From Pomphorhynchus laevis (taxonomy: Eukaryota; Acanthocephala; Palaeacanthocephala; Echinorhynchida; Pomphorhynchidae), in the NCBI GenBank assembly GCA_012934845.2, contig WNNJ02002413.1, positions 124,001 to 188,000 on the forward strand: 64,000 nucleotides of DNA, in the 5' to 3' direction. Under the pieces are notes generated by a model. It ran no database searches. It saw nothing but the letters and a program-made list of their open reading frames with translations, and was not told the origin of the DNA. The position numbers and the translations under genes are program-made. This document shows, one piece after another, positions 23,901 through 36,635 of this stretch (positions are counted from its first letter, which is position 1; every line of letters starts with the position of its first letter).

Positions 23901-26900
23901 GAAATGTCTATATTTAATGATTTTACTTAAAATGATTATTAGCCGATTATGATGATTAATTGTTGTAATTAATAAACTTACTTGAAAGATCTTGTTCACA
24001 TATAAAGTATTTAGTGTCGTCACAGTCTTCCATTTGCCAACGATGTTCATACTGTGAGGTACACGATAGTTTATCGGACGGGTATTTGCTTTTATCCCAA
24101 GGCCATATTGCATCGTCTAATTCGATATACATCGAAGATAACATTAGAATTTTGTAGCCCAACTAGCGTTACCTTTCCATATTTGACCAGTTCCATCCAT
24201 CCATTTTAATGAATTTCCGGTAAATTTCAATCCTATCCAAATTGAATCGGACTTTGTTATTCCTTTTCGAACGCCATAAAAAGTTTCACTGAAATAAAAG
24301 CTAAATTAGTGCTAATCTTTACCGTAATTCGAAAGCATATTTTGAATACGCAGTCTGCGAGAATTCTCACGAATTGTTAACAAATGACCACCAATACTAT
24401 GGCATTTTTCACTGGCAAAATGCCAAGGTAGTTTGTGCTTTATCAGTCTAACACATTTATCGTCGACTGGTTCCCAATCAGACGGGCATGATGGATACGC
24501 TGTAATATAAAATACCTTTAGTTAAAAAAGCGATGTTAAATCATAAGAATTATAAAAAGGCAAACTTTGACAACTAAATTGGTAAACAATATTGGCAACT
24601 GTGAGAATATTTCATTTTATTTATTGAAGAACAAAATGAACAAATATAAGCTTACCTTAAATAAAGACTACGAGCATTTTTTAATTCAAAATTTCGGAGA
24701 AGAATCAAAAACATGTTTATTGAAATTTAAATTAAAAATTATTGAAATTTAAATTATTGAAAATTTAAATTTTAATTCTTAAAAATATTTTATAATATTT
24801 TATATAATTTTTTAATATTCATTTATTTTGTAATTTTTTTAAAGTGAGCAGGTTTTATTCAAAACTTAATTCAAAATTTTTTCTGTTTTATTACAGTAAA
24901 TACAATTGATAAATAGCGTCCAAACAGTTAAAAACAAATTGAAATTAGTTGTTCTCAGTGTGCTAGTTGTCAGCTCCTCGTCAGCAACAGTCTGCATCCG
25001 TCAGATGTCGCGAGAACACTTCCTGCGTTAAAAAAAGGATTTATTTTAACGTGGCAAATGCGTGCCAGCGCACGCTTACATGACCACAACAAAACAAAAC
25101 TGTGAATCAGGTGTCGAGAAGGTGTGAACGGAGGAGGTGTTTGAATGTGATAAAGGAGGGAGCGCGGCGGACGTCGAGAGGGAGTTGATTCCAGGCGAGT
25201 GAGGCGGCGACGAGGAAGGATCGGAGACCGTAGTTGTTGGAGTAATTAGGAACGTGGAGTAAGAGGGTATGACAGGAACGAAGCGATAGCGAGTTGGGGC
25301 GAGTATCGTCTAAGAAAGGAAGGTTGATGAACGATGGGGAGCCGACAGCGATGAGACGAAAGGTAACGAGAAGAAGGCGGAGTTTGATGCGGATGTGGAT
25401 GGTGGGCCAGGAGAGTTGGGCAAAATATGTGGATGTGTGGTCGAAGCGACGGAGACGAAAGAGCACTCGAACGGCGGTGTTGATTATTCGTTGTAGGGGT
25501 AGGATGATGGATTTTGGATAATTGGCGAAAAGGCTAAGGCAGTAATCGATTTTAGGGAAAAGAAGCGATGAAAGAAGAGACATACAAGAACGGAAGTCGA
25601 TAAGGGGGCGGATACGGCGGATGTCACGAAGAATTAAGTTAGACGAGCGGACCTTGTCACGGACGAAGGGTTTAAGAGAAAGGTTGCGTTGCCTCTCTGG
25701 ATGGCCAAACTCACATTCATGAGTAAATAAGAGTACGCCCGATTATCTCCTGAAACTTTTTTCAATCTTCTGCCGATTTCACTGAAAGAGATTTTGCAGA
25801 CTTACCCAGTGCCCCATATGTCTCGACCCCAAGGGGAATAAAATGATGAGAGTTACACAAATCAGAATAATTTGCGATCTTTCTTTCCTCTGCCCTACTT
25901 CGCCGCTCCATCATGACCACTAAGGGCATGCCTTAGATTGCTCGTAGCCAGCGTATCCACGCAAGTAGAATCCCAAAGAAGGCATTTACCTTCGCGCCAC
26001 GGAAAAACAGTGACACCGTCCGGACGGCCGTGTCACTGTTTTGTGACAATAAAACAGTGACAATAAAATTGAATTGTTTAAAAATTACTAATTCTAATCA
26101 ATTTTTCAATTTGGAATTTAGTTTTATTTTTAAATAAATAAAACTAATCAAGCAACTGGATTTTCAATTTAACTGATAAATTTACTATTTGATTTAATAT
26201 TTCTACATGATATACTATTTTTACAATTGTCCAGTTATAATAATATATACTGCCAATGATATTGCGAAAACAGCTTGGAATTTTATAACAATCAAGAACT
26301 GTCTGCTTTTGAAAGAAGAACTAGCTGTATTTTTATTACCGAGATACTATTTTTACAATTACCTATCACCGCTAGTTCTGGACATTGACAACGCTGTCCA
26401 AAAATGATCATGTGGTTGATTATTTCAATAATAATGCTAGCAAATAATTTGATTATTGTCTACACTGAAATGTCTTCTGGTAACCGGATTTTCAGTTTAA
26501 CTGGTAAATATACATGTTTTTATTTAGAAAGTTCTTAATAACATTTTTACTCCAACAATTTCTTATCACACCGTATTTCATGAGTTTGAGGATTCTGAAG
26601 GCTAAATAATTTATACGATCAAATCAGCTAACTGAGTCTACGTATTTAATATAAATATAAAATAAACAAAACATAATAATGCTAAATCAAAATTTATTAA
26701 TTAAATAATAAAATTAATAATTATTTAAAGATTTTTTATAATTTAAACCAAGTTTAAAAAAATGAAATTTAAAATCAACGTCATTTTCATGAATTGACTA
26801 ATAAATAACAGACGTTTTATCAGAATAAGAATTAGAGGTCATCAGGAGGAACTGCTATGCTATTAGGTTTCGGCCTCTAACTCCTCGACCTAACATAGCA

Positions 26901-29900
26901 GCGGGCCCAAATACATGCTAATGATGTATTTCCTCTGATAAAACTATCTAGTATTTTATTCTGAATACAAAGTATATTATTTATTATCCATCCATAAAAA
27001 TTTGCCACTTAAGAGTTTAAATTTATTCTTTATATTATTGTGTTGATTTATATATTTTACTATTTTCTGTTTGATAGTATAAGATTTTATATAATTTTTA
27101 TTTATATAAAGTTAAAAGTTTAATTCCAAATTAATTGATGTTAATTTAATTTTCAACTTTAGTGTCCCTTATTATAATAAAAAGTATATTATTTATTATT
27201 TATAAAAATTTTCCGTTTATGATTTTAAATTCATTTATTATAATATTGTGTTGACTTATATATTTTACTATTTTCTGTTTGATGTTATTCATGTTTTATA
27301 ATAATTACTTAAAAAATTTCACTTCCCTTTTAATATTACTAGTAAATGAATCAAAATATTCATTTTGATTCATATACTATGATAAAATGACATAATTGTC
27401 TGTATTTTACCTTAATAAAGTCAACTATAAATCATCTAACTTGTATTGGATGATTATTATCTTTCCAATTTTATGATGTTGTCCTTAAATGAGTGATGTG
27501 ATTAAATTATTAATTATTTAATTATTACTATTAATTTATATTTATAATGTTTGTTCAATTGTACTAGGATTTTACAAATGTGTTTTATTTTCATATGTTT
27601 CTACAAATGAACATATCAATTTTAATTTTAAGTTGATATACCTGTGTAGTCATTTTTAACATTGAAATTTTGATTTCTATTTTATTCTGATCTCTACTTT
27701 AATCCTACCTAGAAGCCAACAACAGTACACTAGATTGATTGTCTGTATTTTACATGAATTACTATAATTATTACTAATTATATAAATTATTATTATTAAT
27801 TTATATATTATACATTGTCAGTGCGGCATGTAAAACTCGCTTGCACACTCGCTCTCATGTCCTCTAGGCAGACTACTATCTATTCGACATGATATGGTAC
27901 GGGATCTCCTAGCCAATACACTTACCGAAATATAATCATCTATACAGATTGAACCCATTCTTAGGCCCGTTCCCGCACATGCCACATTTGAGCAGCAGAT
28001 TACTACCGACAGAGAAGCGAGATTAGATATTTCATGTGATGGACTATTTGGTGATAGGACGGAGCGCACGCTAATCGATGTTTGCATTTTTAATGCGTTC
28101 GCGCCATCCAACTCTTCAAGGAATCCTTAATCATGTTTTAAATATCACGAATGCCGCAAAAAAGGATAAATATATCGAACGAATAATATAAATCGAACGT
28201 GCATCCTTCATTCCTGCCATACTTTCAAACTCCGGCGGTGCTAGCAAGCAAACTGAGACCTTCTTAAAATGGATTACAAAAATTAAGTCTGAAAGAACAG
28301 AGACAAGATATCCGGACGTTATATCAACATTACGTTCTAGAATAGGAATCCATCTTGCAAGGATGATATCGCGATGCATTAGAGGATCGAGATCCGCATT
28401 TCATCGTTCAGTGGGTCTTCCATCAAGTCACATGGAAGCTCCAAAATGATGTTTTACTTTTAACTCACATGTTGCCCATTAGAGGATATTTTACGATTAC
28501 GTGTTTTATAATAAATCATAATTAATTAAAAAATATTAATTTATATATACCTGTGTCAGCTACTGATCCAATACCTGTGTCAGCTACTGATCCAATACCT
28601 GTGTAAGCTACTGATCCAATACCTGTTAAACGTAGGTATTGGATCAGTAGCAGATAAGGTCCACTAATACTGAAATGTAGCGTACTGCTGTTAACTTATA
28701 GATAGGATTAAAGTAGAGTGCAGAATAAAAGTCATCATAATTTCAATGATATCAATTTTAATTTAACAGGCGATCCTCGACTAAATCCGCGAAAATCTGT
28801 ATTTATCAATTCATTTCTCGGTAAAGAAACGATTTTTTTCTCGGTAAACCTACGAATTTATTTGCAACTTAGCGCATTTCTCGGAAAAGAAATAACGTGT
28901 GAATACAGAGCTTTCGCAGACACCAGTGATGACCTAAGTTGCTTGCTAATGTTCGAGAGCCATCAAACGCCCGTTATTGTGAAGAGTTTCAGTTATTAGA
29001 TATCATAATAAGCTATATACTGTGTCAATTCCATTTCATAAGGGACTGTTTATGTATCTTTAAGTAATATATCTATCAGTGTGAAGCGCTTAACCATATT
29101 TTCAACTACGCAACGCTTAAGTTCAGGCCGATGGCAAAAATTAAGACTTTGTGAATATTCAACTCTTTCGCTTACATGCTTTACAAACTGATCCTGAATT
29201 CGATATTTTCATCGTCATGTTGAAGTCTGGGATGATAGCAAAATAAAAGCTATAATTAGCTCATACGTCGCACGCCTCGCTATGCGACATGGAATGTTAA
29301 GATTAGATGCAAAGGCACGAAATCGGCAAAAATATGCTTTCCTGGATGTTACATGCACGTAGTTCGCATCCGTCGTCATCGAGACATTGTGCAGCCTCGA
29401 CAAGTAGACAGCCGATTTTTTAACCTTGTTTGAAAAGCGATTAAACATTATTTGCAATTACCGGCCAACAAAAACCTTTTTACTTTATTCAACGCATAAG
29501 CGCGGCGTTAAGAGTGGAAATGCGGCATGCATCCAGGAAACCCCATCTGGGAACATACCCGTTCTATCTGGATGCGTCGCATAAAAATATAGTTCACATG
29601 TCTGACTATATTCGTACATTGCTTTTAACTTTGTGAAAATGTCTATTAATTAATAGACCTAATGATGGTCTTGTGATATTTTTGTTCACTTTATTTTCGT
29701 TAGTGTATTTTAATGTTGTGATTTAATAAACTCGTCTTGTAGATATGCATTCTAATATCACACTGTAATATCATAGAAATAATATTTTCAAGAAATTGAA
29801 ATAAACTGTTAAAATGAAAAATTGTATTAAAATATCATTTTTAAATAATATTGCTATTTGTAAAATATTAAAAATAAAATGATATTTTATTTATTTATTA

Positions 29901-32900
29901 AATGAATAAATTTTCAAAATATAAATGCATACGATTTTAGTACGCTTTATACAAATCTAGATTTAGTAGATATAAAAGAAGCGTTAGTAAAATTAATTAA
30001 TCTTTTATTTGGAAAAAGATATACATATATATGTTATAATAACTATAACGCCTATCTAACAAAAATTAAACCATCAAGTAAATATAAATATATGGATAAA
30101 ATTAAATTAATAGAATCCTTAAATATTTTGATAAATCAAAATTATTTAAAAGTATCTATATTTAGACAAATATAGATATTATCTATATTATCTATATTTA
30201 TCTATATTATCTATATTATCTATATTTAGACAAATTAAAGGTGTTCCAATGGGAGGTTATAATAGCCCAATTATAACTGACTTATTATTAAGCTTAATAG
30301 AGTACTGTAGGAGAAGCATTAAATATATTATATACATACCATATATTATAAAATATAATACATTAAATAATGAAATTTTATGAATAGCAAGTATTTGTAA
30401 CGATATTTGTTTTCTTCCAGATCATTTAAATAATTAATATATGCATATTTTAGTACGCTTTATACAAATCTAGATTTAGTAGATATTAAAGAAGCGTTAG
30501 TAAAATTAATTAATCTTATATTAGGAAAAAGATACATATATATGTTATAATAACTATAACGCCTATCTAACAAAAATTAAACCATCAAGTAAATATAAAT
30601 ATATGGATAAAATTGAATTAGTAGAATCCTTAAATATTGTAATAAATCAAACTTATTTAAAAGTAGGGACATCGATATTTAGACAAGTAAAAGTTGTTCC
30701 AATGGGTGGTAATAGTAGCCCAATTATAGCTGACTTGTTTTTAAGCTTTATAGAATATGAATTTGTTCATAACTGTGTAAAAACTAAATCTAAACAATAT
30801 AAATATATGAAATATATGTTTCGATACATTGATGATATATGTGTATTTAATTCTAATAATTTTTATTCAATTAGTGAACAAATTTATCCAGGTAGCCTCA
30901 TTCTTAATAAAACCAATATTAATGATAAAAAAATAAATATCTTGATATGAAAATAAAAATAGCATCGAGCAGAAAATAGTAAAATATATAAATCAACACA
31001 ATAATATAAAGAATAAATTTAAACTCTAAAGTGGCAAATTTTTATGGATGGATAATAAATAATATACTTTGTATTAGAATAAGATACTAGATAGTTTTAT
31101 CAGAGGAAATACATCATTAGCATGTATTTGGCCCCGCTGCTATGTAATTTAAATTTTTTTAAATTTAAAAAAATTAAATTTAACTTTTTAAATTTAATTA
31201 AATTAATTTAATTTAATTAAATTAATTTCGACAAATTGTATAATACTAATTAAACCTCTAATTTTCTCATAAAAATTGACTTTTATTTTTAATAATTAAA
31301 ATTTTAATTTTAAATTTTAACTTATTATTTTAACTTTATTATTTATATTATTATCTTGATATAAAATCTTATAAATTATATAAAATCTTATAACAATTAT
31401 TGATAATTATTTATTATCTAATTATTATTTATATTTATAATTGTTTTATTATTTTTATTTTAAAAATATAATATTTAATGTTTATATTAAATATTTAATG
31501 TTTTTATTTAATGTTTTAAGTTTAAATATACATTGTACGAGAATAATATCCTAGATAATCAAATTTTAACTTTGGAAATACGTCATTTGAATGTATTTGG
31601 CCCCACTAATATGTTGGGTCGAGGAATAAAGGCTGAAACCTGATAACATAGCAGTTACTTCTGATGATCTCTAATCCTTATTAGAGATCATATCAGTTTA
31701 TAATTCATCTTGATATAAATGATATAAAATCCTATAACAATTATTTATTATTAATTAATTTTTTATTATTAAATTATTTTACTTTTATTATGCATTATTT
31801 TTAATTTGCAATATAAAGATTCAGTTAGTTTATTTAATTTACTAATTATTTCTAATTAATAAATCAATTAATTAAATAATAAAATATATAATATTTATTA
31901 ATTAAAATCACAATTTAAAACGTTACCTGATAATTTCATCCAAAATCCAGATCGTGAAAGACTTGAATCACTTTGAAAGCGTATTACTGCTGGACCTTGG
32001 TCGTTTATTATCAAACTTGCATTTGATACAAACAGTGGTTTAGCTGGACTTGAATTATTTAGTTGAATATTTACAATATCGGGTTGTAGTACTTGAAAGT
32101 TAACAGCCTAAAATGGTCATTTAACATTTTTCATACTGAAAAAAAACGTATCAATATTAATATTATAATATTATCAATATTATAAATTTTAATAAATATT
32201 CAATATTTATATATATTTAAATTTTATTCAGTGATAAAGTTAAAGTATTTGTAATTAGTGTGCCACTTTTTGAGTACCGGTTCACTGTGTAACAGAATGC
32301 TGGTGCTCAGATTAAAAACTAACTAGTGCTGATTGAAGTAACGTGCACGATGAAACCATCAAAACTATTATTGTAGCAATGACTGGACAAGTATATCAAC
32401 TGTAATTATTTTAAATTTCTTTAGTTCTTCAAGTAACTCAAATTATATATAAATTACATATATAATAATAAACATAAATATTACATATATCATAACTTAA
32501 TTCGTGATTCTGGTATATTTTGGTATTATTGTATACAAACATCGCAATTTCAAAATTTGACTCCCAAAATCTACAATTCATAAAAACGCGGCTAAATGCT
32601 ATAAACATATCGTATGAGAATTATGGTTTGCGACAACTTATAAAGCTATATTTTAAAATATAGTTAAAAATGTAGATAAAAATTAGACAATTTAATCTAA
32701 TTAATTATTATTAATTACATTAAATAATATAAGATATCAAAGAATAGAAATGTATAATAACAACGAGTGTGTTAATTTTTGTGCTTGTATTTGATTTTTA
32801 AGTTTTAAAAAATATTATTATTTGATTAATTGATTCTTTATTAAATAAAAGTAAACAAGTTATAAAATACGAACAAGCAACTTTAACAATTAAAGCATAA

Positions 32901-35900
32901 CTGTATAATAACAACGATTGATAAAGCTAGTAATAACTTTAAATGAAAAGGCCACATATACACGTGACTTTTGCTTTATTTATTAAAATCTTATTATTAT
33001 TTTAACAAAATATAATTTAACAAATTATATTAATCGTCAAATCAGTGAAACTTTGAAATTACAATTTGATTAATAAACATTATATAATTATAATAACATA
33101 TAATTTTTAAAAGTAAAAATTATACGATTATAGTTACCCAAATTACGTTTTAATTGTTAAATCATCACGTGCATATGTGGCGTTTTCATTTAAAGTTATT
33201 ACTAGCTTTATTAATAGTTGTTATTATATAGTTATCCTTTAATTTAGTAAGTTCTTTATACATATCTTTATTAATTTTATCTTTCCTTTTATAATTGTTT
33301 GTTATTTTCATTTTATTTTTAATTTTATCAAATATATAATCTTTCCAAATGTTTGTCTTAGATATATTCGAGCTTTCACTATTAATCAGCTTACTAAAGT
33401 AATCATTTAAGTTATTATATAACGAATTGTAAATTTTACTTTTGTCGTTGTTATTATTTAATCTATATTCATACATTTTTGATAGCATTTTCATTAATTC
33501 ATTGTTTTCAATTAATTCTGGATTATGAGTACATATATGTTCAATTATTTTATTAAAACTAAGACTTTTACAATTGCATTATGTTTCCATTATGTTTCTA
33601 ATATTATTGTTACATATTAATTTCAATTCTTTATTATAATTACAAATTTTTCGTCCTAATGGCGGTAACAACTTTAACGTTATTTTAGGAATATATTTAC
33701 TTAAATCCGATCCTATTATTTCGTTACTTTTAGAATTATTTAAAAGTCTTATGGTATCCATACATTTATTAATGAATTTTATTTTATTTAAAAATAAAAA
33801 TAAAAGTTATTATGATAAAAATTATTAATGTGATAAATATCACAATTGAGAGGAAATTTAATGTACATTTTTTATTTTTAATTGTTATTCTTAACATTTA
33901 TTGTCCGATCATAGTATTATATATGATATAATATAATACGTTATACGTTTTTATAATAAATGTTAATAAATGATATTCTCGTAAATCTCAATTTGTATTT
34001 TGCTACTTGTTTTCTCATACGGACTTCAATCACACATTTTTGTAATTGAAACGCACTTTTAATCTTACTTCCTCGCTTGATTGTGAGATTAACTACTCGG
34101 TTGTCAACAGTAAATTTAGCATTTCAAAAATTTAAAATTAAAAAAAAAATTACATTTAAGCATATGTAAAATTTAAAAAATTGCAAAATTTTTAATTTGT
34201 TTAATTATTTAAAAAGCAAAGATTCTGATTATTATCTTAAAGAGGTTTAAAATTATATTTTGTCTTTTATTCGAAAGTAATTAATAATGATTTATTGATC
34301 AAATTACGTAAATTTCAATTCTAAGATCAAATCATTACTGTTCATTGACATATAATAAATCTTTATTAGAGTTCGATCAAATTGCAAATAAATTAATCAA
34401 CTCGTCTTATGGAATTGTGTAATTGACATTTTGAACTAATTTTTAATTAAATTAAAAAAAATCAAATATTTGACCATGTTATATCTTAGTAGTTAATGTA
34501 TGCTTAATTTCATAAGTTTAAAGAATGCTATCTCGATAATTTACACTTGAAAAAAAACAAAAGCTGACTTTTACCTCTGTTATCAATACTGTGTTTTCTG
34601 CTCTATTGGCGATGCATGTACAATCCACATTTTTGGGATAATCATGTGGAAATAAGGTGCTTACAATATGTGCCTGCTTTGCCCGGTATTCAGTCGATTT
34701 GCAAATGTCGGAATGCTCGGGAACTAAAATTAGCAAAAGCCACCTGTTGAAAACATAATTACTGGAATGAAATAGAATGGCTAACAGTATGCGTCTTTTA
34801 TAGAATCTTCTTTTCTAACGCAAAATAAAATTGGATGTAAACAAATTATTGCCAATTTGCTTATTGCGCGTACTAATTGGACTTTTTAAGGATAGACACA
34901 TTGTTTGGCAATCGAGAAATACAAATAATTCGATTTTTCACCATTTGCACACATCTGCAAAACATTTATTCCCAACGTACCAACAAAATAAAATATTCCT
35001 TGACGGCAATTGGACACCTCTATGTTTTATTTCTTAGCTGGTATAACTATCAAAATTACAATCATCTATTAACCATCTATTTTTATTAATTAACTAAATT
35101 TTGTAATTTTTAAAATTATTAATTTCATAAGTTCCGACAATTCTCTTTCTTATAAGATGATAGCATGGAATCATAGAACTTAAACGTTCATAGGTCTGTT
35201 TACAACGAAAATTTAAACCGATATAATACATGTGATATACGAAATGCGTCCAGATGTTAGATTAAACAACAAATTGATTATTTCAATTTTAATTTATTAT
35301 TAAAAGCTTAAAATTACACTCTACAATTTTAGTTGATTATTTAATTTTGATTTATGAATATAAAATATTTAAAAATATACTATGATAATATTATAATTAA
35401 TATTTTATTCTTTGAGAATGCGAACAAAAGCCGAACAGATCCCTTTCAGCAACGACAATAATATTTGCATGTCTGCGTAATGCATCTGCTATTACATACG
35501 CGAACAGTGTTCAGCAAGATTTCGATAAGAACGGAACGATGATTCGGATCTTGAGTAACAAATTATAATATTTTTATTATGCACAGACTAAAATTATTGC
35601 ATATTAAAAAATATATCGCGTAATTAGAGGGTGTGATTATTCTTATCGTTAACTTTTTCATTAAACTTGAGTAAATATCTTGCTTATAAATAAATATAAA
35701 CATTTCCTAAATCTTAAATATCAAATTTATTATTAATAATAGCATTAATGATAATATTATTATAATTTTTTATATCTTACATTTTATGAATAAACATAAT
35801 ATGCAATTAATATCATAACTTATTATGACATCAATACAATCTATGACAATCTATGGCATCAATTATCACGCAATTTTCGTTTCTATCTTAAACTATGGTC

Positions 35901-36604
35901 ATGAGCTTTGGGTTTTGACCGAAAGGATAATATCTTGGATACAGGCGACCGAAATGAAGTTATTTCGCGGTGTGACCTTAGAAATAAGGTTAAGAATTCG
36001 GTGAAATCGAAGTAAATTCGCTGCTTATCCACATATTAGAAAGTTAGTTGAGGTGGCTAGGACACGTCCTGAGGATGTCTAGCGATCACCCTCGTCCGAG
36101 AGTTTTCCATGCCGAACTCTCTGGAAACAGACAGGAGGTAGACCTCGATATTGGTGGAGAGATCAAATCTTGAAACTGGCCGATGACCGCCTTAGGCTAT
36201 CTGAAAGATAAATCTAATCTGCCACCCACGATCGCGATGTCTGGAGTGGTTTGGTTCGTGCACTGCCTCCACGTCCCGACAACCGGACCAGTGGTTGACA
36301 GGAAAATTACGACATTAAAATATCAAATTAATAATATTAATTCTACCATTAAAGTTTTGACGCTAAAATAATCATCTTAAAAATTAGAATAAAGTCCTTA
36401 TTATGTCGAAATAACTAGCGTATTTTCATATTAAAAATAACGCATTTTTACGTCGGTAATTAATTGAATTAAATCAGCTAACTGAGTCTACGTATTGTTT
36501 TATAATTATAAAATAAACAAAACATAATAATGCTAAATCAAAATTTAATAATTAAATAATAAAATTAATAATTGTTTTTAGATTTTCTATAATTTTAATC
36601 AAGT

Positions 36605-36635
<31 letters not shown>

